This document shows, in pieces, positions 1-6,468 of a stretch of 7,347 bases of DNA. Source of the stretch: Desulfobacteraceae bacterium (GTDB lineage: Bacteria; Desulfobacterota; Syntrophobacteria; BM002); the NCBI GenBank assembly GCA_002899795.1, contig PPDG01000310.1, forward strand, positions 1-7,347, written 5' to 3'. Positions within the stretch are counted from its first letter, which is position 1. Each line of letters opens with the position of its first letter. Under the pieces are notes generated by a model. The model was not told the DNA's origin. It did not search any database and was given only the letters and a program-made list of their open reading frames with translations. A program made the position numbers and the translations under genes.

Positions 1-123
1 AAGCTTTACAGCTTTACCCACTTCTTCATCTCCCCAGCCGTCCAGAGCAGAAGCGCCGAGAGCAGCTTCCGTAATGTCGGCAAACGGGTCGTTGACTTTA
101 ACGTTAAAAGCAAAATTGCTCAT
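1..123 (-). CDS. N-terminal fragment of the next head gene (decoration or major capsid protein), cut by the window edge
   Basis: An open frame starts with ATG at 123-121 and runs off the left edge after 41 codons, beginning MSNFAFNVKVNDPFADITEA and ending GKAVKL at the edge. GGAG (complement of 131-134) lies 7 bases before the ATG, next to the stop codon of the protease gene, so the two genes are tightly spaced and probably co-translated. In lambda-like head modules the gene after the protease/scaffold gene encodes either the head decoration protein (gpD) or the major capsid protein (gpE). That position is the main evidence. The short sequence VGKAVKL would fit the start of a small beta-rich decoration protein, but 41 residues cannot decide. 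The existence of the gene is well supported; the function is inferred from order only. Confidence 0.7.
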   Translation of the reverse strand, partial: MSNFAFNVKVNDPFADITEAALGASALDGWGDEEVGKAVKL

Positions 124-130
124 GTGTCTA

Positions 131-134
131 CTCC
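131..134 (-). promoter_or_regulatory. ribosome binding site of the downstream head gene
   Basis: GGAG on the minus strand is spaced 7 bases from the ATG at 123-121 and sits one base after the TAA stop of the protease-scaffold gene (138-136). It fixes the start of the partial head gene and suggests coupled translation. Confidence 0.6.
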
Positions 135-135
135 G

Positions 136-759
136 TTACTTTTGTTGAACTTTGGAAGTTGTCAGGCGCGCTACCGCATCCGCTACAACTGAATTCTCCT
201 TGGCGTTGTTGGACGCCTCGAAGTCCTCGTTTTCAGGAACTGCTGCTGCCGCTCCCACTTTGAACCGCTGGTTGAACTGGGTATTGGTACGGTTGTACTG
301 TTCCAGAACTACTGCGGCACTTGCGTCACCCATTTTAGCGGGGACGCCACCAAGGCTTACCTGCATCTTGTTGATGGCTCGCACAGCGATTTCAACAAAA
401 GCAGCTTCAGTGGACTTGGCATCATCGCGAGCCTGTTCGGCGACATTCAGCTTGGAGGTCAGATCGGCAACCTCGACTGTCAGATCAGTGATCTTCGCAA
501 ACATCTTGTCTACGAGTGCTCCCTGCTCTGTGTTCTGCTCACCGGCAACTACTGCAGGATCAGCGGCAACTTCTTCGCCCTCGACCTCTTCAGCAGAAAC
601 CTGCTCTCCTTCCGCAGTGGCTTCCACTTCCGTTTCTGCAGCAACCTCAGCTTCCACTTCTTCAACCATTTCGGGGTTGGAGAGAACTTCTGCCTCAGGA
701 ACTCCAGACTCGACAGCGGCAACGCCAGCTTCGGTCAGGACTTTCTTTTTTCCCTTCAT
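136..759 (-). CDS. probable nested scaffold protein (Nu3-like internal start in the protease gene)
   Basis: An in-frame ATG at 759-757 (Met306 of the protease gene, followed by KGKKKVLTEAG) would give a 207-residue protein identical to the C-terminal part of the protease. It is preceded by AGGTGA (complement of 767-772) at 7 bases, a six-base match to the anti-Shine-Dalgarno and stronger than the sites before several full genes here. The start falls exactly where the protease domain ends and the acidic linker begins. The product would have a basic N-tip, an acidic Glu/Ala/Val-rich stretch, a predicted coiled coil near residues 80-135 of the short form, and a basic C-terminus. Known precedent: lambda Nu3 scaffold is made from an internal in-frame start in gene C. 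That both forms are made here is inferred. Confidence 0.65.
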   Translation of the reverse strand: MKGKKKVLTEAGVAAVESGVPEAEVLSNPEMVEEVEAEVAAETEVEATAEGEQVSAEEVEGEEVAADPAVVAGEQNTEQGALVDKMFAKITDLTVEVADLTSKLNVAEQARDDAKSTEAAFVEIAVRAINKMQVSLGGVPAKMGDASAAVVLEQYNRTNTQFNQRFKVGAAAAVPENEDFEASNNAKENSVVADAVARLTTSKVQQK

Positions 760-1674
760 ATCTATTTCACCTACGATTGTGTCGGGTCTTGGTTGTAAAG
801 GCGAAAGGGAGCCTACCTTTGTGACCTTCCTTGAAATGTCAGCGATAGCTGCATCAAAGGAGGTTACGTGGTCAGCTAACCCTATTGCCACAGCATCGTC
901 TCCGACAAAGACACGACCCTCCGCAGCAGTTTCCTTCAGTGAATTGACGCTTGTACCTCGATTCTCAGCAACAGTCTCCAGAAACACATCGTAGATTGCG
1001 TTCATTTGCGACTCTATTTGGGAACGAGCTTTGTCGTCTAGTTTTTCATAGGGGGAACCCAAGGCTTTGAATTCTCCCGCACGAAGCACGGTAATTTCCA
1101 CGCCGTTATCCTTGTACATTTTTTCGTAGCTTGCATGCACAGTGATAACTCCAATGGAGCCGACAGTGGCCAGCTTGGAGGCGTAGACTTCTCGACCTAC
1201 AGAACCCAGCCAGTAACCGCCAGATGCCATGGAGGTGCCAGTGTAGGTGTAGATCGGTTTAACAGATTCGTCTACCTCAGACAGAAAGTCTGAGAGTTCG
1301 GATACGCCAGACGCCTGTCCGCCGGGGGTGTCCATGTTCAGGACAATGCCTTCGATCCCGTCTGCGTCGATAGCAGAGAAAACAGCGTTGCGAATTTCGT
1401 CGTAGGAGACCATCCCGATGTAGCGGTTGTACGCGCGGTTGCTGGTAGTCAGAGATCCGCTGATGGTAACAATGGCCAAGTTGTTCGCCCGAGAGACCAT
1501 GTAGCCGAACTCTCCAAAGTCAGCCTGTTCCGCCTCGGCGTACTCGGTCATGGCTTTCGTGGAAAGCTCTTGCAGGTCCACGGTGGGGGTGTTGTGATTT
1601 TTCAGTTCGGCTTCGATGTTCGAACGAAGGCTAGCCTCGTCGCCCAGCCAGAATTGGTTGTCGCTTGATCTCAT
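136..1674 (-). CDS. S49-family (SppA/ClpP-like) prohead protease fused to a scaffold domain
   Basis: This 512-residue protein is probably the capsid maturation protease, which cleaves the scaffold and other head proteins inside the prohead. Residues about 60-285 look like an S49 serine peptidase. The segment MDTPGGQASG (114-123) resembles the oxyanion region, MASGGYWLGS (149-158) holds the likely nucleophile Ser151, VGSIGVI follows at 171-177, and GEFKALGSPY (200-209) holds the likely catalytic Lys203. The half-size, single-domain form with a Ser/Lys dyad is what is known for phage gpC-type proteases. There is no signal peptide, which fits a phage rather than a host SppA. Residues about 310-380 are an acidic Glu/Ala/Val-rich linker, 385-440 look coiled-coil, and the C-terminus is basic (TTSKVQQK), all typical of a scaffold. 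The ATG overlaps the portal stop (ATGA, 1671-1674). GGTGGAG lies 7 bases upstream. Lambda gpC/Nu3 has the same arrangement. Confidence 0.9.
   Translation of the reverse strand: MRSSDNQFWLGDEASLRSNIEAELKNHNTPTVDLQELSTKAMTEYAEAEQADFGEFGYMVSRANNLAIVTISGSLTTSNRAYNRYIGMVSYDEIRNAVFSAIDADGIEGIVLNMDTPGGQASGVSELSDFLSEVDESVKPIYTYTGTSMASGGYWLGSVGREVYASKLATVGSIGVITVHASYEKMYKDNGVEITVLRAGEFKALGSPYEKLDDKARSQIESQMNAIYDVFLETVAENRGTSVNSLKETAAEGRVFVGDDAVAIGLADHVTSFDAAIADISRKVTKVGSLSPLQPRPDTIVGEIDMKGKKKVLTEAGVAAVESGVPEAEVLSNPEMVEEVEAEVAAETEVEATAEGEQVSAEEVEGEEVAADPAVVAGEQNTEQGALVDKMFAKITDLTVEVADLTSKLNVAEQARDDAKSTEAAFVEIAVRAINKMQVSLGGVPAKMGDASAAVVLEQYNRTNTQFNQRFKVGAAAAVPENEDFEASNNAKENSVVADAVARLTTSKVQQK
745..751 (-). 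other. candidate -1 frameshift slippery heptamer A-AAA-AAG
   Basis: The protease frame reads GGA AAA AAG at codons 308-310, which is the heptamer A AAA AAG in the correct phase for a -1 slip, the same heptamer used by Escherichia coli dnaX. The AGGTGA element (767-772) ends 15 bases upstream, near the range where a Shine-Dalgarno sequence stimulates slippage. A small hairpin is possible downstream (AGC, bulged T, GGC, loop GTT, GCC, GCT; about 715-730). After a slip the frame reads 16 codons and stops at TGA 697-695, giving a 326-residue protease without the scaffold domain. Seen: heptamer, phase and stop. Inferred: that slippage occurs. Confidence 0.35.
767..772 (-). promoter_or_regulatory. 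internal ribosome binding site for the nested scaffold start
   Basis: AGGTGA on the minus strand, 7 bases before the ATG at 759-757, inside the protease reading frame. It encodes ordinary residues (around Val301-Gly302-Glu303), so a full match to the anti-Shine-Dalgarno at the right spacing is unlikely to be only a by-product of coding, though chance cannot be excluded. Confidence 0.6.
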
Positions 1675-3113
1675 TGACTGTCTCCACCAGCTTTGCTGGG
1701 CGTGTCAGGCTGAAGTGCTCGACCCTGAGGGTCTGCGTTTGGTGATGCGTCCGTGGCGTCGATGGAACCTCCGCCCCGCATAAATCCAGTACCGGATAGA
1801 GGCGGAGCGCCGGGGGCGCGGGGGCCGGTACCTAGACTATGGGCTGCTTCTTCATCTGTGATGAACCCTTCGGACAGCAATTTGAAGATGCGCTCTTGTT
1901 GCATGGTCTTGAACGCTTCGAGTTCATCTTCGGGGCGGAGGTTGATCGGGTCGAACTCAAACTTAACATAGGCGTCTACACCGTACAGGCGAGTGGCCAG
2001 AGTAAGAATTCTAGAATAAACTTCTTCTACAGGTCGCTGGATACCGCGAGCGACCTTCAGGAACACGAGGCTCTCTGTGTTGGAAAGGCTCTGCGACCCT
2101 GAGAGACGAAGGCCCAGTATGGAGGGGCTGGTCTTCAGGGATGTCGCATGTTGACCTGACAGAGCATTTAACAGGGGGACGTAATCGGCCTTCTCGCCTT
2201 CGCCCTTCATCAACTCCATGACCGCAGAGTCGTAGTGAACCAGCGCGTCCTCTGGGTTCAGGTCCGTCAACTCGTCGCTGACAGCCTGCTGAACAGTCTC
2301 CATCCACTGGGCCAGCTTCTTGGGATCAGTTTTGATGTCGTCCGGAGCCGCCGCAACAATCTGCTCAGACACCAGACTAACGTCTAACCTGCCGTGGCCC
2401 TGCCGACGAACTGTCCGGCGCATGTCCTCAATGAATTCGTTGAAGTGGTAGCTGCTGTTCAGAGCTGCTGCCATCATGGTGGAGGCGTAGGCTTTGTTGG
2501 AGTGCTTGTGCAGTTCTGAAACGAAAAAATTAGGCAGGTCCAGCTTGATGGGGTCGCCGGTAGCCGACTGCTGCCGAGGATACTTTGTGCCGTCTCCTCG
2601 AGAAACCCACTCCAGCGTGTCGTAGGGGACAACGTTGATGCGATCCGGTAACCGGAACTTGTCCAGTACCAGCTCAGCGGAGAGCGCGCCGGTAGTGATT
2701 ACTTCCTGCAGGGCTGTCTCGATAGTGGAAGTCAGGCTGCGCTTGTCGGCATATCCCTTGGAGTAATCGTAGAGGGTGTCGAACGAGGCCACGACCGACC
2801 TCGCCATCTGAGTACCTTCCTCGCTGTACTGGTGGGTGTCCGTCTCGTAGGCCGTAACCCGAAAAGAGGAATTGGCAATTTCCACAAAGGAAAATATCGC
2901 TGAGGACACAGTCCCATCGATAAGATCCAACGAACGTACCGCAGCAACATCGCTGTTCTGGGAACGGAAAGCTTGAATAGACTGGTTGGCTGCTCGAGTG
3001 TTATCTTTCGGGACAGCATTACCGCGAGTAAAGCCGCTCGCAGCAGTACCAGCTTGAGCCTTTTTTACCAGTTTTGTGGGCAGAGTTACCTGCTTACCTG
3101 TCGAATCCGGCAC
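1671..3113 (-). CDS. phage portal protein
   Basis: This 480-residue protein probably forms the dodecameric portal ring at the capsid vertex, through which TerL pumps DNA and to which the neck attaches. Recognition rests on position (just after TerL, just before the prohead protease), on length and on the C-terminal pattern typical of portals: FEFDPINLRPEDELEAFKTM from residue 385, then a helical stretch and LLSEGFITDEEAAHSLG (412-428), comparable to the 'GxITxEEAR' region of other portal families. Residues 60-150 and 350-380 look mostly helical. Residues 430-480 are Gly/Pro/Ser-rich and probably disordered. The start is GTG at 3113-3111, with AGGT (complement of 3123-3126) 9 bases upstream, which is only a moderate site. 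An in-frame TAA lies directly before the GTG. The gene ends by ATGA overlap with the protease gene. Assignment is good at family level; the subfamily is unknown. Confidence 0.8.
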   Translation of the reverse strand: MPDSTGKQVTLPTKLVKKAQAGTAASGFTRGNAVPKDNTRAANQSIQAFRSQNSDVAAVRSLDLIDGTVSSAIFSFVEIANSSFRVTAYETDTHQYSEEGTQMARSVVASFDTLYDYSKGYADKRSLTSTIETALQEVITTGALSAELVLDKFRLPDRINVVPYDTLEWVSRGDGTKYPRQQSATGDPIKLDLPNFFVSELHKHSNKAYASTMMAAALNSSYHFNEFIEDMRRTVRRQGHGRLDVSLVSEQIVAAAPDDIKTDPKKLAQWMETVQQAVSDELTDLNPEDALVHYDSAVMELMKGEGEKADYVPLLNALSGQHATSLKTSPSILGLRLSGSQSLSNTESLVFLKVARGIQRPVEEVYSRILTLATRLYGVDAYVKFEFDPINLRPEDELEAFKTMQQERIFKLLSEGFITDEEAAHSLGTGPRAPGAPPLSGTGFMRGGGSIDATDASPNADPQGRALQPDTPSKAGGDSQ

Positions 3114-3231
3114 TTACACGATACCTGTGTTATCTGGCATTATTCTGCTACTCAGTGGTTGACGCTATACTATCAATCTTTCAGGCATAGCTGGTGATAA
3201 TTATTCCAATCCCGGCTGCAAAATTTTGCCC
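3114..3231 (-). other. intergenic leader between terminase and portal, with in-frame mini-ORFs
   Basis: This is the only real gap in the window. On the minus strand it holds a 12-base palindrome just after the terminase stop and two tiny ORFs in the same frame as the portal: MPERLIV-stop (3188-3165, TAG) and MPDNTGIV-stop (3140-3114, TAA). The second resembles the portal N-terminus MPDSTGKQV and ends immediately before the portal GTG. No strong sigma70-like promoter and no GC-rich terminator with a U-tract was seen. It is too short for a gpW-type joining gene. It may be a translational control leader or the remains of a rearranged portal start. Confidence 0.4.
3218..3229. repeat. 12-base perfect palindrome after the terminase stop codon
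   Basis: GCAAAATTTTGC reads the same on both strands and starts 2 bases past the TGA stop (3234-3232) of the terminase gene. It lacks the GC-rich stem and U-run of an intrinsic terminator. It could be a protein-binding or processing site, or chance. Confidence 0.35.
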
Positions 3232-5013
3232 TCACCTCTGGGCAATCTTCAGGCCCAAAGGATCTGGTATCTCCAACGATTCCTTGGACTCCGATCTCAT
3301 AGCTCGTTTCTTCACCAAAGGCAGGGACGGAACCGCCCCTGTGGACGATCCCTCCAGCAACATATCCATGGCGATGTGGGCGTAATTCAGGGAGTGAGCG
3401 TAGTGGTCCTCCCCGGTGGCGACCCAAGAGGAGAGCTGCTCCCCCTGATCATTCCTGCTGTCCACCCGCTTCACATTGGACATGTGGGTTTTTGCCGTGG
3501 CCAGTTCTGGGGACTTGGTGAAAGTGGTCTTTCCAGAGTTCACCCTTTTGGCCATGGAGTCGAAACAGCCGGTGCGGTTGGCTGTGACTATCCCCTCGAT
3601 CTCATTCAGCTTGTAGTTGGCCAAGGTGCCCTTCTGCTGCCGCACGTAGTAGCAGGCCCAGACTCTGCCCTCGGGTTCTTTCTCGACTAGATATTTTGAA
3701 ACGGATATATCAGGCCCAGCATCGACCACGCCCTTTTGACAGCCGAAGACTTTGATGAGGAGTTGTACTCTCTTCCCAAGATAGTTATCGCCATCTTGTC
3801 GTATTCGCTCATAGTAGATACATCGGGTTTCTCCTTCGATGTTGGCCAAGACTGTAAACCAGCTTGTCTTTCCAACATCGAGGCCAAAAGCTGTGTTCTT
3901 TGCCAGTGAGAGATCCGTTTCATCATCGTCTGGTTTGCGTTCCGCATTCTTCGTAGCATACTTATCGATTACATCCTGTAGAAAAGAAGTTTCGGCATCC
4001 GCAAACGGATACCCCACTTTGAAGTTAACCCAGTCCTTCTTGCGGTCGTACTCTGATATCTGGCGCAGAGTTCTGGCAATAGGGTTAACCTCGGGTACGT
4101 CTATCGGAATAATTTGGTAGCCGTGCTTCAGCCTGTCTGGGTACTCGTGGACCCACTGGCGGGTCTCTGGGTTGAGGATTGACTCCCAGTTTATCGGACC
4201 CTTGCAGGAGGGGCAGCGTATAAATGCGTTGTCGATTTCTACGAAGGGGTTGCTGAGGTCTTCCTTCTCAAAGGTAAAGAGGTTCCCGTCGTAGCCGGGG
4301 ATCTCGACATCCTCCATGAAGTTTGGAGCTACCCACTCGTGGCAGCAGTCGCACTTGACGGTGTAGTGTGCCTTGGAGGAATCTTCGAACATTCCGTTGA
4401 TGCCGAACTTGTCCACGGTGGGGGTGGAGAAAGACCGCTTGTAGTATTCCCCCGGCTTGTTGTGTCCGAGACGAGAGTTAAAGGTCGTCAGGGTGGTTTG
4501 GTTACAGAAGTCCACCTCGTCTTGGAACAGCCCACTGGCTGGTACGGAGATCGCTGAGTTCTGGCCGTAGGAGCCGGCGATGTACAGGAAGTTGTTCCCG
4601 AGTTGTTTCAGTTCTGAGGAGTCCACATCCTTGTTGATCAGGTCTCGCAGGAGAGGACTCTGCTGGATGACTGGGTCGATGCGCGCCTTGGAGAATTTTC
4701 TGGCGAACCCGCTGGTTGGCAGGACGTAGATGATGGTCATGCTTTTGGCGAGGCCCAGCATGGCTACCATGAGTCTTACCCACAGCTCGGATGCTCCTAC
4801 CTGAGAGCACTTTTGTGCGACCACTTCGTCGGACATATCCTTGAGGATATCTATCTGGTACTCGTGGCCCTTGAAGTTCCACTTGCGATCCACGTCCATT
4901 GGGTTGCGGGTATTTTTCTCCAGCCATCTCGGTATTTGACTAAGGTCGAATACATTTGTGGCTTGAGATCTGATCCGGTCTAGGTAGTTTCTGTGCTCCC
5001 TATGAAGAGACAT
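3232..5013 (-). CDS. phage terminase large subunit, GpA type (ATPase and endonuclease)
   Basis: The 593-residue motor packages phage DNA into the prohead through the portal and cuts the concatemer. The N-terminal ATPase shows a lambda gpA-like deviant Walker A, KCSQVGASE (68-76, compare gpA KSARVGYS), and a Walker B-type LFQDEVD (162-168, Asp165/Glu166). Two Cys pairs, C221-x2-C224 and C267-x2-C270, form a probable zinc-binding insert known in GpA terminases. The RNase H-like nuclease has candidate acidic residues at Asp379 (FGLDVGKT), Asp431 (GVVDAGPD) and Asp536 (GEDHYAHS). Length is close to lambda gpA (about 640). The ATG overlaps the upstream small gene by 14 bases, and GGGGAG (complement of 5024-5029) lies 10 bases upstream, slightly long. 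GpA-type terminases usually cut at cos sites; no cos site is identifiable here. Confidence 0.92.
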   Translation of the reverse strand: MSLHREHRNYLDRIRSQATNVFDLSQIPRWLEKNTRNPMDVDRKWNFKGHEYQIDILKDMSDEVVAQKCSQVGASELWVRLMVAMLGLAKSMTIIYVLPTSGFARKFSKARIDPVIQQSPLLRDLINKDVDSSELKQLGNNFLYIAGSYGQNSAISVPASGLFQDEVDFCNQTTLTTFNSRLGHNKPGEYYKRSFSTPTVDKFGINGMFEDSSKAHYTVKCDCCHEWVAPNFMEDVEIPGYDGNLFTFEKEDLSNPFVEIDNAFIRCPSCKGPINWESILNPETRQWVHEYPDRLKHGYQIIPIDVPEVNPIARTLRQISEYDRKKDWVNFKVGYPFADAETSFLQDVIDKYATKNAERKPDDDETDLSLAKNTAFGLDVGKTSWFTVLANIEGETRCIYYERIRQDGDNYLGKRVQLLIKVFGCQKGVVDAGPDISVSKYLVEKEPEGRVWACYYVRQQKGTLANYKLNEIEGIVTANRTGCFDSMAKRVNSGKTTFTKSPELATAKTHMSNVKRVDSRNDQGEQLSSWVATGEDHYAHSLNYAHIAMDMLLEGSSTGAVPSLPLVKKRAMRSESKESLEIPDPLGLKIAQR

Positions 5014-5293
5014 CTATTTCTGTCTCCCCATCTGAGAAGCTGATATTTTCGTCTTCTTCATAGGTTTCTACTTTGTAGGAGTGTTCTTGCGAGTGAACTG
5101 TTATCAGTTCTTTTTCTTCGAATTTTATTGTTGCGTCAGTGTCGCCTTCGGTATGGCGAGTTTCTACATTTACAAATACGGTCTCTCCGGTGCCGCCGCT
5201 TCCGCCGCCCAGATTATTCAGGTGGTCCCAAAAGGTATTTGACGGATGCACCGGCAGGGTGCTGTTGTTGGTTACGAGCTGCCATACGTTCAT
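5000..5293 (-). CDS. small acidic protein of unknown function upstream of terminase
   Basis: A 97-residue protein that I do not recognise. The N-terminal 27 residues (MNVWQLVTNNSTLPVHPSNT onward) are followed by a Gly/Ser linker (NLGGGSGGTGE, 27-37) and then a strongly acidic, beta-looking part (FVNVETRHTEGDTDATIKF..., ending EDENISFSDGETEIDVSS). There is no membrane segment and no visible helix-turn-helix. The ATG shares ATGA (5290-5293) with the stop of the upstream beta-helix gene. There is no Shine-Dalgarno sequence before it, so translation probably depends on coupling. It overlaps the terminase start by 14 bases. It sits where lambda has the small terminase Nu1, but its acidity and lack of a DNA-binding motif argue against that role. 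It may act with the upstream structural protein. Confidence 0.7.
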   Translation of the reverse strand: MNVWQLVTNNSTLPVHPSNTFWDHLNNLGGGSGGTGETVFVNVETRHTEGDTDATIKFEEKELITVHSQEHSYKVETYEEDENISFSDGETEIDVSS

Positions 5294-6468
5294 GGAACTG
5301 GGAACTGCGTTGTGCCTAGAATTACATCTCTTGTTGCCTCAGCCACTGTGAGGGGGTTGGTCAACTCGTTTATGATCATGCACCCATTATGGTCGCCAGT
5401 ATGGATATGCTCATTTACCTCGTCCGTTATCTTTCCCACCCCCTGTACCACCACCGATCCCCCCGTTACTGTGTTCTGGAGGATTATATGGCCGCTGTTC
5501 AGGCCGACCCTTGTTTCGCTTGCGCCAGTTTTGTTCTTTAGGGAGACCCTTCCGTTGAAGTTTTGCAATTCCAGATTCTGAGCCGATCCCCCCAGATCGA
5601 TGACTGGGGTGCCCGTTCCCGACCAGCAATCTAGGAAATGAGCCGTGGCTCCTCCCCCTAGAAGTATTGTTCCCGCAGATAGTACGCATTGTTCAATAAA
5701 CCCGTTGACGTAGTTTAAGTTTGTCACGTTGCAGCCGCGCAGTTTAGCGTTGCCGTCAAGCGTACCGGTTACTGTTGCATCGTAGAATTCTGCGTTAATG
5801 ATATTGGCGGCAGGGAGGATGGTAATGACGCTCTTTGTCTTGCTCTCCCCCACGAAGATCATTCCTGTGTAGTCGCCTTCGTCCCCTACGGTTGCATCCC
5901 CCAGTATGTAGAACTGGCCAAACCCTCTTTCCACGCAAATGCCCACTGCGTCTATAAAGTTGTTGCTCGGAACCGATGGAGTTCCTATTGGGTAGTCTGT
6001 GCCGGGAACTCCGTTCACCAGATCGACGGTGACTCCGCCGTTGTAAGTACCGTGTTGAATTTCTGGGAGCTGTGCAATTGTGGAGTCAACCAGACTGGAT
6101 ACGGTCTGCTCCAGAAACAGGTTATAGTTACCCTGTGTGGTGTTGAATGGTGATGTACCGTCCTCAGAATAGAAGTTGCCGTTAACCCTGAGGCGGTGGT
6201 TGGCCTCGTAGGGGGCAATCTTCCAATCGGAACGTATAAAATAGGTATCCCCGAGAACTTTCGAACCGGGGAGGGGATCGCCTCCTACTGCCCTGATTGG
6301 AAATTTTACTCTCCTCAGGGTTTCGTCGGCGACCCAGTCTTCTTTGAGGTCGCTGTAGAGATCCACTTGAACATCGATATCAACGACGTAGTCCCCGTTC
6401 TCCAGCACAGGTGCTTGAGTAACGGTGATAACGCGAGTTGTTGCATCCGCTGATACCTTGACGCCCAC
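5290..6468 (-). CDS. putative virion structural protein with beta-helix region
   Basis: This 392-residue protein is probably part of the particle (fibre, spike or surface decoration), but no precise family is recognised. Residues 1-135 form a beta-rich domain (TRVITVTQAP..., VVDIDVQVDLYSDLKEDW, then AVGGDPLPGSK and SDWKIAPYEANHRLRVNGNF). A helical stretch (LEQTVSSLVDSTIAQLPEI, 119-137) follows. From about 170 to 345 the sequence has short Gly/Asn-rich beta strands repeating every 18-25 residues (for example EFYDATVTGTLDGNAKLRGC and HFLDCWSGTGTPVIDLGG), typical of a right-handed beta-helix. The tail 350-392 is less regular. The start is GTG at 6468-6466, directly after the TAA of the upstream gene in the same frame; GAGGGG (complement of 6479-6484) is 10 bases upstream. 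No signal peptide is visible. Function is inferred from fold and context only. Confidence 0.75.
   Translation of the reverse strand: MGVKVSADATTRVITVTQAPVLENGDYVVDIDVQVDLYSDLKEDWVADETLRRVKFPIRAVGGDPLPGSKVLGDTYFIRSDWKIAPYEANHRLRVNGNFYSEDGTSPFNTTQGNYNLFLEQTVSSLVDSTIAQLPEIQHGTYNGGVTVDLVNGVPGTDYPIGTPSVPSNNFIDAVGICVERGFGQFYILGDATVGDEGDYTGMIFVGESKTKSVITILPAANIINAEFYDATVTGTLDGNAKLRGCNVTNLNYVNGFIEQCVLSAGTILLGGGATAHFLDCWSGTGTPVIDLGGSAQNLELQNFNGRVSLKNKTGASETRVGLNSGHIILQNTVTGGSVVVQGVGKITDEVNEHIHTGDHNGCMIINELTNPLTVAEATRDVILGTTQFPVP

Noticed and set aside
152..994. Long plus-strand open frame of 280 codons antisense to the protease-scaffold gene.
   Set aside because: It is the mirror of the Glu/Ala/Val-rich scaffold coding region, which gives a Ser/Thr/Ala-rich antisense reading with few stops. 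It has no family resemblance, lies opposite a well-supported gene and is the only long frame on that strand.
3140..3180. Possible promoter TTGACG with nearby TATACT on the plus strand at about 3159-3172.
   Set aside because: The two boxes are only about 3 bases apart instead of about 17, and no plus-strand gene follows.
3173..3427. Minus-strand frame of 84 codons overlapping the terminase end and running into the gap before the portal, as a possible gpW-like gene.
   Set aside because: Most of it is an out-of-frame reading of the terminase. The product is Arg/Gly/His-rich with no gpW-like features, and it has no convincing start site.
3226..3690. Plus-strand frame of 154 codons opposite the terminase C-terminus.
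   Set aside because: It is antisense to the nuclease domain of a clearly recognised TerL, with no ribosome binding site or family resemblance. The whole window is otherwise one-directional.
5290..5581. Several overlapping short plus-strand frames opposite the beta-helix gene and the small acidic gene.
   Set aside because: They are mutually overlapping, have no ribosome binding sites, and their sequences are low-quality antisense readings.
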